A stretch of DNA of 64,000 nt from Diphasiastrum complanatum. Lineage: Eukaryota; Streptophyta; Lycopodiopsida; Lycopodiales; Lycopodiaceae. Positions 42,813 through 55,640 of this stretch are shown here, piece after piece. Where the stretch lies: NCBI GenBank assembly GCA_029204225.1, contig CM055101.1:29809975-29873974 (forward strand). Reading direction: 5' to 3'. The position numbers were made by a program, and so were the translations under genes. The notes beneath the pieces were generated by a model. That model did not search any database and was not told where the DNA came from. It saw only the letters and a program-made list of their open reading frames with translations. Each line of letters begins with the position of its first letter. Position 1 is the stretch's first letter.

Positions 42813-43375
42813 TGTTGGGACTCCCACCAAAATTGGTTCAGATTTAAATTCAAATTCAAATTGGTTCTCTCTGATTATTGAATGGGTTCCCACTCTTTTT
42901 TAAGTTTGAATAGTTAGGGAGGTAGAAATGGGCGAATAGGATCTTGGGGCCAAGGCCCTCCTCTCTGCTATAAATAGTGCCAAACTCGAGTTTGGAAATC
43001 ATGTCTATATTCTCATTTCAATACAAGCAGATTGGTTCTCTTATGGAATGGATTTGTAAATGTCCTTGCTCTCTAACTCTTTTTTTCCATGTCTCATGCT
43101 TTTGTTATATTTGCTAATTGTTGGTTTTGAATGTTATGGGAATTGTTATTTCTTATACTTTTTATGAGAGAGAAAGAGTAAGCTATCTTCATTGTGGATC
43201 ATAGTGTTAATGGTATAGTGTTAATGCTTAGGATTAATGGATGTTAGAGTTAGATGTGGATGTTCCATTCAAGTTGAAATATGAGATATACTATCGCTCC
43301 CTGAACGAACCTACGCGTGACAATTGACTTCTTCTCCCTGATGCTAGATTGCTTGGATCTTGGGTACCCATTACA
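42813..43375 (+). mobile_element. Gypsy-type LTR, copy B
   Basis: TGTTGGGACTCCC to TTACA, 563 bp, with GCTATAAATAGTGCC as promoter. It is followed after TTTT by a PBS-like TGGTGCCCTTGATGGGGA (43,380-43,397), a decayed form of the TGGCGCCGTTG... primer site common in plant Gypsy elements. Confidence 0.78.
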
Positions 43376-43397
43376 ATTTTGGTGCCCTTGATGGGGA

Positions 43398-44240
43398 GCT
43401 ATGCCAAATTTCTAGTTTGCAGCATGTTTGTTGGATGGTAGGCATCTTGTCGTGGCATGAATAGTGCTAAAATTGTATTTAGGGCTAGTTTAGAGGAGAT
43501 TTTTACTTGATTTGAGTGGATTTTCTTGTTTGAAATCTAATATGATTATTGAACGGAGGAAGCTATTCAAATCACCATTCGTAGGATCCATTTGAATATG
43601 AGAAATCAGAAAAAAAACAAAAATCGGTCAAATCTGCCAGATCTTTGTCAAAAGGAGGCAAAAATTGTCATCAAAGCTGATAACTTTTTAACCTCTTCCA
43701 AGAAACATTCAGGGAGTTGCAGGCACCTTTGGTTTTAATCAAAGAACCTACAGTTTGAAGGGTGAACATTCCTTACTTACAGATTTTCAGAAGCATAAAA
43801 AAAACCATCAGAAAACACCAAAAAAACACCCAAAACCCTAAAAAATACAAAAAAAAACATTCGTCCGATTCACTGTAGGTGTGATTCAGATCTATCTACT
43901 GCCAAGTTGGCAAACATTAATTCTTATTTGTGTTATTCTGATTTATCATTTTAGTTCATCAATGAGTTCGACGAATGTTAATTTTGTCATAATGTATAAA
44001 AATCTCTATTTTTACCCTCGTCAAATTATAAAAATCATACTTTTGTGCAAAAGGAACCTTCGCCAGTTTTACCCTAGTCTTACCTAAGTCATATTCACTA
44101 TATGAGAGTTTGGCAAAGGTTATTTTCACCATATTTGTCAAAAAAAACCTGATCAGAGATTTTTATCTTAAAAAGCACTAATGAATCTTCTCCGAGTCAA
44201 CCTTCACCCAAGAAACATTATCAAGTACTATTGTTAGGTT
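43398..44240 (+). mobile_element. Gypsy-type leader, copy B
   Basis: GAGCTATGCCAAATTTCTAG through ACCCAAAACCCTAAAAAATAC to about 43,900 matches the other two copies. The next 300 bp (44,000-44,230) also matches 48,290-48,500. No gag coding is recognisable. Confidence 0.65.
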
Positions 44241-45530
44241 CTGATTTTCGATACTTGTAAATTTCGATATTGTTGTTCTAAAATCCGACCCAACGACTTG
44301 GTGTTGACAGTCCGCCCACATTGTACATGCATTTACTAAAATGAGGCGGTTGTAATAACTACAACAAAACGGTTGTTGTAGATATTGTGTTGTATATCAA
44401 TCCTAGAATCTTCATCAGAAAACTTCTTCTGATAATTCTTAATCTGATCAATCATTTTGAAGCCAGCCTTATCATGCTCAATGATTGTAACCTGAAGTTA
44501 TCACTTCAAACATTGTTCTCACTATTTGATATCAATAAGAGTGCAAATTCTCAGTCTCATTACTGTATTTTTTCATTGAGCATTTGTCTAAATCATTCAA
44601 TTTGAATATTTTGCTGCTAACTATGGTGCTTCCGATCCTACATGCACCCACTCAAACTTCCACTGACTAACCTCTCGATTTTCGACATCTCCAAGTCAAG
44701 TTCTAATAAAATCTTCAATGCAAAGGCAAAAGCCATCTAGTCTTATATATGATGAGAACAGAGTTTTTTAATTGGGCTATTTTCGCTATTTGGCTATATT
44801 TTTATTTTCTTGTCTGAAAATTTTTAAATTTGACAATCAAAACCAAAACTTTTATAGCCCAACTTTGATATGATTATGATAGATTTGAAAACATTTACCC
44901 TTAGACTTTGACTATTTACCTTGATTTTAATTAAATATGCAATAAATGAAACAATTTATCTCCTAGCTATGCTATACTTGTAAATCTCAACAAAAAATAA
45001 ATCGCCAACTATACGATAATTTTGCTATTTTATATTTTGAAATCAAAAACTCTAGATGAGAAGGGTAATCATGTTGAAGGTACAAACTTTGCTTTACTCA
45101 CATGTTTTGGTTCATCTTCTAAAGGGAAAGTGGCAATTTGGAGCTTGTCAAGAGCATCAAAGGGAAGTCAAGTGGAAAAGATACTTTAGATTTGCCTTTG
45201 TAGGCTATTGAAGAGTCAAATAAGGTCAAGGGAGTGGCAAGGAATTGTTTTTCAATTTTACTTTACTTATTTTATTTCATGTTCAAACAATTTCATGTGA
45301 ATGAGTGTAAATTGTCAAGATATAGTGAAACTAGTTATGCTGTTTTACATCGTGTTGTTGTTGGAGTTGTACTAGCATTATTGGATGGTTTTGTTGATGG
45401 AAATTAAACTAAGGAAAGCTCATTATATCACTCATTCATGGTCAAGTCATCAAGTGATGATAATATCTTATGACAAGATGGAAATGGAGACTCATTATAT
45501 CACTCATTCATGGCCTTGGACCATTTATGT
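44240..45530 (+). repeat. Copia family 3 LTR part plus family 2 3' region (arm B)
   Basis: 44,260-44,420 equals the family 3 LTR interior. 45,050-45,530 reads E-G-T-N-F-A-L-L-T-C-F-G-S-S and then H-V-N-E-C-K-L-S-R-Y-S-E-T-S, L-A-L-L-D-G-F-V-D-G-N and L-Y-H-S-F-M-V, matching 14,490-15,020. A block present at 23,100-22,980 (reverse) and 48,990-49,130 (G-G-F-H-G-M-E-S-T-N) is deleted here at about 45,120. Confidence 0.7.
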
Positions 45531-45819
45531 ATGATTATTTGTTGATTATAATTGTGTTTCATTTGTCTTTAATTCCCCGAAATTTAACATTAATATTTGT
45601 AATTTTTTAGTAACATTTTTTTAAACAATGACTGCTCACCAATTTCATAAAAATTGTTGAAAGGACTCGAGGGGTTGGATGGAGTCATTCTGTTGTGTGG
45701 AATGGATCTAGAGAAAAAAGCTCCATTATGCCCTTAAAATTTCTTTTTGATTTATGAGCCATCAGGATAGTCCATGGAAGGATATTTTGTATACTCGAAA
45801 GGACCGTCAAAAGTTACTC

Positions 45820-46492
45820 TATACGAGAAGCAATTCTTATATGGCCTCATATTTGAACAAAAATAACGTTTTGAACAAAAATAATAATTTTTTTTCTCTT
45901 TGCTCCTAGAAACAACGTTTCATCGTAATTTCTCAATATCCTTTAAGCTCATCTTTTGTAAGCAGGAAGATGAGCAACAAACTACATTTTGTACCTTTCG
46001 GATTTCAAATCTCGTAAGCAATTACTTTTGATGATTTGTTAGTAGTCGCTTGGACTAAAAGTCTCTATTGTATTTTCCTTTTGATTTTGGCTTTGACTTG
46101 TAAAATGAGGCCGTGCCAATGACATTTTCTAGCTGTGAAAAAGAACCACTTAATTCTTGTGCAGGTTAACTTGGATCCCTCACCTCATCAATCTCTGTCT
46201 CATTCACTTGAGTAGATCATGCACCATGCGGTGACTCTTGAAATTCATTAAATATAGCTCTTTTGGACATTGGCTGGCGAAGATTAACATGGGATGCAGG
46301 TTGTTGGAGGGTTTGCGAACTCAAGGCAACCCTAACCCCAGCTAATAAGTGAGAGAAATTTGGCACTTTGCGTGTGTAAGTCCAACCCGATGATCACATA
46401 GTTATTTGATAATTAGAAAGTTAATGAAAGGACTTCAAGCCTTTTTGCCGGACTTTTAATGTCGTAGGGCCTAAATGTCAAGTTAGTGAATA
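45820..46492 (+). repeat. Copy C of the repeat unit
   Basis: Direct copy of 42,150-42,800 with many shared words. At 46,492 it changes to AAATTGGGTTTCCCTCC instead of TGTTGGGACTCCC. 45,531-45,820 between arms B and C holds no recognised feature. Confidence 0.75.
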
Positions 46493-46700
46493 AAATTGGG
46501 TTTCCCTCCAATTTGAATGAGTTCCCACTCTATTTTAAATTTGAATAGTTGGGGAGGCAGAAATGGACCAATAGGATTCAGAAGCCAGGGTCCTCCTCTC
46601 TACTATAAGAAGGGACCAACTCGAGTTTCATACACATGTAAATATCTTCATTCCATTGTAGAATCCAAGAGAACCATGTATAAGCATGAATGAGATAAGA
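46493..46700 (+). mobile_element. Strongly diverged Gypsy-type LTR fragment
   Basis: It shares CCCACTCTATTTTAAATTTGAATAG, GGGGAGGCAGAAATGG and CTCCTCTCTACTATAAGAAG with LTR copies B and C, in the same order but at lower identity. It may be an older insertion of the same family. Confidence 0.55.
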
Positions 46701-46911
46701 GAGAGAGAGAGAAGACTACTCTTCCCATGAGTTACATCCTTTATAATAGGTCCAAACCTAAGTTCAAACTTTGGTTTCCCTCCATAATGAAAAGCCCTAC
46801 AATTATTGTGACTAGATTCAATGTCTCTACTACTCAAATTGAATCTACCAAAAACTCGTGCTCTACACTTTCCAAAAGTGTTTATTCAAATGCTTTTAGA
46901 CTAATATAGCT

Positions 46912-47007
46912 TTGAAAAGTCAAACTCTAAGTCTAATATGAAATTGGCCTCAATTGCCATATAAACAAATGTAGCAAATTTGACTAAACTAGTTGAAATC
47001 TCTCACA
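46912..47007 (-). mobile_element. Family 2 LTR 5' end fragment (minus)
   Basis: The minus strand reads TGTGAGAGATTTCAACTAG, then TGGCAATTGAGGCCAATTTC and AGACTTAGAGTTTGAC, matching the family 2 LTR start. It ends 3 bp before the Gypsy-type LTR C. Confidence 0.65.
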
Positions 47008-47010
47008 CCA

Positions 47011-47605
47011 TGTTGGGACTCCCACCAAAATTGGTTCAAATTCAAATTCAAATTGGTTCCCTCGGATTATTGAATGGGTTCCCACTATTATTTTAAGTTT
47101 GAATAGCTAGGGAGGTAGAAATGGGCCAATAGGATCTTGGGGCCAAGGCCCTCATCTCTGCTATAAATAGTGCCAAACTCGAGTTTGGAAATCATGTTCA
47201 TATTCTCATTTCAATACAAGCAGATTGGTTCTCTTATGGAATGATTTGTGAATGTCCTTGCTCTCTAACTCTTTTCCTCCATCTCTCATGCTTTTGTTAT
47301 ATTTGCTAATTGTTGGATTTGAATGTTATGGGAATTGTTATTTCTTATACTTTTTATGAGAGAGAAAGGGAGAGAGAGAAAGAGTAAGTTATCTTCATTG
47401 TGGATCATAGTTTTAATGGTGTAGCGTTAATGCTTAGGGTTAATGGGATGTTAGAGTTAGATGTAGATCTTCCATTCATGCTGAAATATGAGATATGCTA
47501 TTGCTCCCTTGGGAACAACCTATGCGTGACAACTGAGTCCTTCTCCCTGATGCTAGATTGCTTGGGTCTTGAGTTGAGGTTACGCTAGGAAAGAATCTCA
47601 CTACA
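47011..47605 (+). mobile_element. Gypsy-type LTR, copy C
   Basis: TGTTGGGACTCCC to CACTACA, 595 bp, TG...CA ends, TATA box in GCTATAAATAGTGCC (about 47,160), and a short GA run near 47,360. It is the clearest of the three copies because its left neighbour differs from those in A and B, which fixes the left boundary. Confidence 0.85.
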
Positions 47606-47609
47606 ATTT

Positions 47610-47627
47610 TGGCGCCGTTGTCGGAGA
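47610..47627 (+). other. Gypsy-type primer-binding site
   Basis: TGGCGCCGTTGTCGGAGA differs from the TGGCGCCGTTGCCGGGGA form known downstream of 5' LTRs in many plant Gypsy elements (Athila-like) at two positions. It lies 4 bp after the LTR end. Confidence 0.85.
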
Positions 47628-48540
47628 GCTATGCCAAATTTTCAGTTTGTAGCATGTTTGTTGGATGGTTAGCATGTATTAGGCATCTTGTCGTGGCATG
47701 AATAGTGTTAAAATTGTATTTAGGGTTAGTTTGGAGGAGATTTTTGCTCAATTTGAGTGGATTTTCTTGTTTGAAATCTAATCTGATTATTGAACAGAGG
47801 AAGCTATTCAGATCACCATTCTTAAGATCCATTTGGATATGATAAATCTAAAAAAAAAGAAAAATCGGTAAAATCTGCAAAGATCTTGATCAAAAGGAGG
47901 CAAAATTTGTCATCAAAGCTGATAACTTTTTAACCTCTTCCAGGAAACGTTTGCGGAGTTGAAAGCACCTACAATTTTAATCACAAAACCTCAGACTTCC
48001 AAAAACATCAAAAAAACCATCAGAAATATCTGAAAACACCCAAAACCCTAAAAAATACAAAAAAAACAACATTCATCTGATTCATTGTAGGTGTGATTCA
48101 GATCTATCTATTGCCAGGTCGGCGAACGTTAATTCTAAAAATAGAAGGTTAAACTGATTGTTCATCTGGAAAAGAGTACAATTTTGTGAAGAGCTTAAGA
48201 CCCTTTTACAGAAATTCTAGTTTCCAAAAAGAACCTTCACCAAAGTCAGTGTCAGCCTGATTTACCATTTTGGTTCATCAGTGAGTTCGACGAATGTTAA
48301 TTTTGTCAGAATCTAGAAAAACTTTCGCCAGTTTTACCCAAGTCTTATCTGAGTCAAATTCACTATATGAGAGTTTGGCGAAGGTTATTTCTACCAAATT
48401 TGTCAAAAAAAAATCTATTCAAAGATTTTTACCTAAAAAAGCACTTATGAACCTTCTCCGAGTCAACTTTCACCCAAGAAACATTAGCAAGTACTATTTT
48501 TATTGAGTATCTGATGTTAGGGCAACCTAATGACTCCATG
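47628..48540 (+). mobile_element. Gypsy-type leader, copy C
   Basis: Colinear with copies A and B until about 48,500. Words GCATGTTTGTTGGATGGTTA, TTTAGGGTTAG and ACCCAAAACCCTAAAAAATAC are shared. No protein domain. 48,500-48,560 contains CAACCTAATGACTCC and AAAAGAGACAA, also found inverted at about 26,430-26,480 near Gypsy pol, suggesting the same parent element. Confidence 0.65.
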
Positions 48541-48559
48541 ACAAAAGTATAAAAGAGAC

Positions 48560-49150
48560 AAGTGATTCACCAACATCTCCAAGTCAAGTTCTAAGAAAAT
48601 CCTGAAGGCAAAGGCAAAAGCCATCTAGTCTTACATATGATGAGAACAGAGTTTTTTAATTGGGCTATTTTTTCGCTATTTGGCTATATTTTTATTTTCT
48701 TGTTTGAAAATTTTTAAATTTGATCATCAAAACCAAAACTTCTATAGCCCAACTTTGATATGATTATGATAGATTTGAAAACATTTACCCTCAGAGTTTG
48801 ACTATTTACCTATACATGAAACAATTTTTTCCCTAGCTTTGCTATACCTGTAAATTTCAACAAAAAATAAATCGCCAATTGTATGATAATTTTGCTATTT
48901 TATATTTTGAAATCAAAAACACTAGATGAGAATGGTAATCAAGTTGAAGGTACAAACTTTGCTTTACTCACATGTTTTGGTTCATCTTCTTGTAAAGGTG
49001 AGGCTATGCAATTGGATGGTGGTTTTCATGGAATGGAATCAACTAATAGATCTAGGAAAGAGGTCTTAGTAAATGAATTTGGTGGTCAAGTGGAAGATCA
49101 AGAGGTTGATCTCAAAGGGCTTCAAGGAACAGAAGGGAAAGTGGCAATTT
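48560..49150 (+). pseudogene. Family 2 3' region, copy C
   Basis: 48,883-49,140 reads E-G-T-N-F-A-L-L-T-C-F-G-S-S-S-C-K-G-E-A-M-Q, G-G-F-H-G-M-E-S-T-N-R-S-R-K-E-V and D-Q-E-V-D-L-K-G-L-Q-G, the same as the minus-strand copy at 22.9-23.2 kb. Near 49,155 it is cut and joined to unrelated sequence. Confidence 0.7.
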
Positions 49151-49774
49151 GGAGCTTGTCAAATGCATCGAGAAGCGCCAAACAACGCTTCCATGAAAAC
49201 ATATCAAAAGCACACGAGCTGTTGCGCATCGCATATCATCTCTGGAAATTTATGTTACATAAAAAGTTCAGCTGCAAACAGGGTATGGTAGAGAAGGAGA
49301 TGAGCGACTGCACCACCATCTTGTGTGTTCTTAGTTTAGCAATCGAAGGTAGAGAAACGCTTTCATTCATGTTTCTGTAGTCAAGACCTTTTTGGGAAGA
49401 TGTTTGATGTATGTTCGTGAGTTGCGGTATATTTAATTGTCTTGGTTGTACATTAAGCAACTTATACTCTAAATGCCAGTCTAGTTTTCCAAAAGTACAA
49501 AACCGTAAATTCGGATGTAGCGTTTGGAAAAAAAACAAGGTGAAGTAGTTTTGTAAGACGATGTCTCATTTTGGATAATGTTCCAGGCCAATTTACAAGC
49601 CTGCAAGATGACCTTGCATTTATACATAGACATTTATATAGAAATAGTAGATCAGGTGTCTTTAGCTTTGACGATCTTACTTGATCCGCGTGACGGTGGG
49701 TTACAATGACCATGATTGCACCCTGTAGCGCTTTTGTTGTTGTTGTAGAATGAGAGTCCATCAAACGTCTTAGC
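49151..49774. other. Possible exon-like tail, otherwise no recognisable gene
   Basis: The frame continuing to 49,380 reads E-N-I-S-K-A-H-E-L-L-R-I-A-Y-H-L-W-K-F-M and E-K-E-M-S-D-C-T-T-I-L-C-V-L-S-L-A-I-E, a plausible helical protein segment ending near a GT. No family recognised. It may be part of a cellular gene fused to the repeat. Confidence 0.25.
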
Positions 49775-49944
49775 TGTAAGCTATAACACACTTCAACATG
49801 GCCACTAGCTCTCCTCAATCTAAGAAGCCTAAGAAGAATTTAGTGAGTGAATAGAGGATTGTAAGCTATAACACACTTCAACATGGTCGCTAGCTCTCCT
49901 CAATCTAAGAAGCCTAAGAAGAATTTAGTGAGTGAAGAGAGGAT
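49775..49944 (+). repeat. Tandem duplication of 85 bp
   Basis: 49,775-49,859 and 49,860-49,944 differ at only a few bases (for example ATGGCCACTAGC / ATGGTCGCTAGC), implying a recent local duplication. Confidence 0.95.
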
Positions 49945-50331
49945 TATAATCCTTTGGTTTATTGTATACATCAAATGTCTCTGCAAGAACCAATGTATTT
50001 GAGGGCAACATATCTATTTGCTCATTGATAAACTTTGAACTTAGCGTTGCAAGCTTAATTCAGCTACAACAATGATTATTCTTAGTTTTTGATTGATGCA
50101 ATAATTGAGCATAGATTGGAATCAATACCATGTGTTGGCAGTAGAATTAATGCCATTTCTTGTAAATAGAAACAGTAGAGGATTGAATACATATAAGATT
50201 TTATTTTTCATGGTAACTACCCGCTGCAACTATTTTATCTCCGCTATTAAGTGAAGGATAAGGTGACCAGATCATGTTCTTAAAAGCCTCTCATATTTAC
50301 AAAAATGCATCATCTCGTGTTTGTGTAGGGG

Positions 50332-50511
<180 letters not shown>

Positions 50512-50632
50512 CATATCACTGGTCATTTGTCTGTTGGTAGTCTTGCGTGTTCATTAAACTTGTGCATGTAATGGTTGGATATTGTGATAGAGAATCCATA
50601 TAATCACCTCACTCTTGGATTGTTATATTGTG

Positions 50633-50917
50633 ATACAGAATCCAGATGATTGCTTCAGTGACATATTGACGAACTTCAGAACCAAAAATTTCCAAACTTC
50701 AAAAGCTACGATAAGACCTTTGGATTACGGAGCTGCATGCAACCAGTACCAGCGAAGCGTACTTGCATTTTTCATTGCTTTGGGACTAGTGAAAAGCTTG
50801 AAGGCAGAGATGACATATACCTCATCAGTTCGGAATTATGGACACATAGTGGAAGTGGAGTGGCTTGTGGATGAACAAGATATGCTTATCGTTCGTGCCA
50901 CCCTTTCTACAAATTAA
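50633..50917 (+). CDS. Unidentified protein segment, possible terminal exon
   Basis: The frame contains N-P-D-D-C-F-S-D-I-L-T-N-F, R-P-L-D-Y-G-A-A-C-N-Q-Y-Q-R-S, A-F-F-I-A-L-G-L-V-K-S and V-E-V-E-W-L-V-D-E-Q-D-M-L-I-V-R-A-T-L-S and ends at a stop. The composition is balanced and unlike the surrounding repeats. ATTGTGATACAG just before A-A-T-C-C-A could be a 3' splice site, so this may be the last exon of a cellular gene whose other exons are outside or lost. No domain is recognised, and the upstream 49.2-49.4 kb segment might belong to it. It shows no similarity to any retroelement piece in the window. Confidence 0.3.
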   Translation: MQNPDDCFSDILTNFRTKNFQTSKATIRPLDYGAACNQYQRSVLAFFIALGLVKSLKAEMTYTSSVRNYGHIVEVEWLVDEQDMLIVRATLSTN

Positions 50918-52471
<1,554 letters not shown>

Positions 52472-53289
52472 AAGGTGTTAGGCCAATTTTCGGCTAATGA
52501 AATTTATTTGTAAATTATAGGAAGGTTGAGATTCTCTGTTGTATTATGGTAGTTGAATAAATAAGTTAGGATAAGTGGTTATAGGAAGGTTTATGAATTG
52601 TTAATTAGAGCAGGTAAGTAATGAAAAGATAGGACAATAGGGAGATGAAAATGTTGGTTTCAAGTGAATGGTAGAAGTCGAACCGACTGCAAGGCAAAAT
52701 AGCATACGAAGCATTTGCGGTCCTGGCGTTGTTTTGCAATAGGTTAGAGAGTGTATAAATACGAGGATTATGTTCGAAGGAGGGGACTATTGGTTTACAC
52801 TTAATACGCGAGTGTAGCCATGGGTTAGAAGGGTGAGAGCCAACCATGAGCTCTGCTTTACAACTTCTGCATCAAAATTGTCAGCTACAAGAAGAATTAG
52901 CCTTGCCTAAGACCTTTTAAGCAATTGCGACATAGGATTGTGTGGCAGACTTTGTTGTGTAAGATTGTATAGTTGTTGGGACTACATGAAATATAATTGT
53001 AGTATATCATTTCCATTGTGTCATTGTTGATGTAATGTCATTTACAGGTGAATGGGATATTTTTACTCTACAATTTCAATTACGGTATGGTATAAGTGAT
53101 GCTTGGACACCAATATTAATGTGGCATTATGGGTTCATGTTGGTATTGTTTAATGGATGGGCTCACCTTGCCATTTTATTACTGTCTGTAGTGTACGACG
53201 GTTCAGTCTTGAATGCTAAGTTAACGTGGACATTTTATTAATAGTTTAGCGTTAGGTAGTTAGGTGCACATTTTATCCCCTAACACCTT
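52472..53289. mobile_element. Candidate element with 11-bp terminal inverted repeats
   Basis: AAGGTGTTAGG at 52,472-52,482 is the exact inverse of CCTAACACCTT at 53,279-53,289, 818 bp overall. Inside are a TATA-like GTGTATAAATACG (about 52,755) and no transposase. Read as an LTR it would be TGTTAGG...CCTAACA (810 bp). No convincing target duplication was found, so MITE-like DNA element and solo LTR both remain open. Confidence 0.45.
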
Positions 53290-53540
53290 TTTGGATTTAG
53301 GTTTAGTATTCCAAAAAAAAAATGATATAAAGATATAACAACCCTTCCATCATTTGTACCTCTTAGTGCAATCTGAAAATGTGGAGTTTCTTAAGCGAAA
53401 TCAGTAGAACACTTTTGAATTTCGAATATTCTAGATCTCATATGGGAGCCTTACTTCATCATTCAACATTCATGTTATAACAATCTCTCATACAATAAAG
53501 ACTTGGACTCTTTTCAGTTGCAACTTGTGAAACTGCAAAG
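53290..53540. other. No recognisable gene
   Basis: AT-rich spacer; A9 run at about 53,316. Confidence 0.4.
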
Positions 53541-53720
53541 CATCGTGTCTTCAATGTATACCTACATACATTTCAATGGTTTCAAATCACTTGCAAGGTG
53601 TCATTCAACTTGAAAACTTTCATGATTTTTCATAGTAGATTTTTGACCTTGCAACTCTTATAGTACTATTTGTGAGAATATCCATGAAACTTTTTTTGAT
53701 CTTGTAACTCTTATAGTACT
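53540..53720 (-). pseudogene. Second trace of the unidentified repeated protein
   Basis: The nucleotide sequence parallels 7,500-7,680 (CATACATTT.AATG.TTTCAAATC, TGCAAGGTG.CATT, GAATATCCATGA). The minus strand reads W-I/H-F-S, then N-H-E-S-F-Q and W-H-L-A-S-D-L-K-P-L-K-C-M with stops. Two independent, decayed copies show this is repetitive sequence. Confidence 0.5.
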
Positions 53721-55499
53721 ACAGTGATCACTGATATTTTTTAATAGAGGTGATGGCCCTCACATGCATCAATCTCAATGTATATGCAGGATCTTTTCAT
53801 AAAAGAGGATCAAGATGCACATCTCTGGTTCTACCATACTCAAGCATGGGTAGGATGCAAGGTTTTGGGCTTGCTAAGATTTCTCCTAATCAACCGGCTC
53901 CAAGGATGGAAACTATCTACTGTACATTATTTTGACCTTGTCATAATTCCTACGTTTAAGTAGGGTGTAGCAACATAGGAGATGTATGGTCCTATAGGGA
54001 GGCTGTGATGAAAAATTTTACTTGCTCATATAATCACTATGTAATGGAGAAGATGTTGTATACTTCATGTGATTCTCTCAAAGGTATCTCATTGTGATAT
54101 TGGTAGGCTCTCAAAATGATAGGGTATTTACTCTACGAGCATTTCATAAAATTTCAAATCAAACATAAGGACATTACAATGAGATAATTCTCATAGAACA
54201 AAACGTATCCTTACTCTTGTTGCTTTCTTATATATGTCATTCAAGATTTACTCAGTTTTGGCCTTACTTACTATCTCCCTTAAAGCAAGTTTAATAGATC
54301 AGTCTGTCTCACATCCATTCTTCTCAGTGTCAACCCCCCAGTCTATCTAGTTAGAAGATAGTTGTATGTACATAGTTGCAAATCTTGTGTTCCAAGGAAT
54401 TATCCTAACTATCTTGATCCTATATGAGAAACGATTGGGTTGATTTTTGTGGCAATGTGTTCAGTATGGCCACATGTATAATCCCCACTACTATGTTCCA
54501 AAGAGATGAGGGTCATTTGCATTAACTTAAAGACACATTTATCTCATGCACTCATCAAATTCTCAATTAGGAAAATTTTCTTAAATACTTTCATGCACAT
54601 TCGATCACTTGAAGTTCAGACAATGATGACTTCTAGGCATGCCAATAAGAAGGGCGAGTTAAAGTTGTCATTTCTTTAGAACATATAGGTACTTAGCTTT
54701 CTTAAAGACACATAACAGTTGTTAATAGCATGTCTTTTGAATGTGGTACAACCCTTCTCTATGATTAATAATCTAATTTATTAAGAAGTAAAAGAAAACG
54801 ATTTGTATTTCAGAGAGAATCAAAAGTTTGTAAAAGCTTATGGTAACAAGCTAATGCCATACACGTAACATGCACAACCATATAACTCCTCAAAAGATTC
54901 TTCATACTAGTATTGAAATATGAAAGTGAGATAAAGAAACACATTTACGAGATTTGCAGGTTTTTCTCTAGCTCTAGCTCACATGAAATCAAAGACCGAC
55001 TAAAACTTCTCAAGTTCACATCTCTAGCTCTTGTGTACTTTACTAGTAAGTGCTCAAAAATCAACAAGAGAAATTACACCTCAAACTTTCATGCTTATGC
55101 AATTGTATCCAATCTCAGCATCCAAGTGTCTGTTGGAAAACAACACTTATAAAGCAGATTAGATGATGTAACCAACAATCGGATGTAGAATTACCACTAT
55201 ATTGATACTTAGCTCTACGTAGAAATGTGTATGTACAATGGCACATAGTGCTATCCTTATAGGAATGTTCTTCAGCCTCAATGTCACTTACGAACCGTCA
55301 AATGTCGGTTCTGAACTTCTATTGCGTCTCTTTAGAACATCGCAACTTCTACTCGAGATATGAATTTACAAAGTGCGAAATAGGCCTTTACATGTATTTA
55401 GGCACTATGGCACATTTTATATATATGGAAATTGAAAATTTTTACAATAAATGACAAAATTTGGATAATGTGAGATCATAAGACTCCACAACATAGTAA
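53721..55499. other. No recognisable gene
   Basis: About 1.8 kb of AT-rich sequence. Two overlapping frames at 53,750-53,963 and one at 54,913-55,152 lack recognisable motifs. Confidence 0.4.
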
Positions 55500-55640
55500 C
55501 ATAGACAGAAAGCACTCTCCATACCAAACTCACGTAGCAACTGTATTTCTCAAAACCAAAATACATTGTACATATAGTTCTTCACTATGGCAATCCATGC
55601 ATGGCCCAGGTTGCCATTGACGGGATGCGTGTCCCATCAC
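55500..55640 (-). mobile_element. Family 1 LTR fragment (minus)
   Basis: The reverse complement contains ACGGGACACGCATCCCG-like sequence, GGCAACCTGGGCCATGCATG and ACTATATGTACAATGTATTTTGG. This is the middle of the LTR and is closest to the 19.8 kb copy. The two LTR ends are missing. It is joined directly to an unrelated Copia RT piece. Confidence 0.85.

Larger units (their letters stand above)
40375..45530 (+). repeat. Inverted-repeat arm B
   Basis: Inverted relative to 36,980-36,312, then 30,260-27,400, then about 24,000-22,550. The arms are colinear once the 6.05-kb family 1 element, the Gypsy pol block (about 24.2-27.4 kb, arm A only) and a 331-bp insertion (arm B only) are set aside. The intact family 1 target site lies at about 41,347-41,357 (CCAACAATTCTCATAG). 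Confidence 0.85.

Noticed and set aside
53035-53241. Membrane protein with W-x-Y-G-F-M-L-V-L-F
   Set aside because: Hydrophobic frame of 68 codons inside the candidate element with inverted ends; no similarity recognised.
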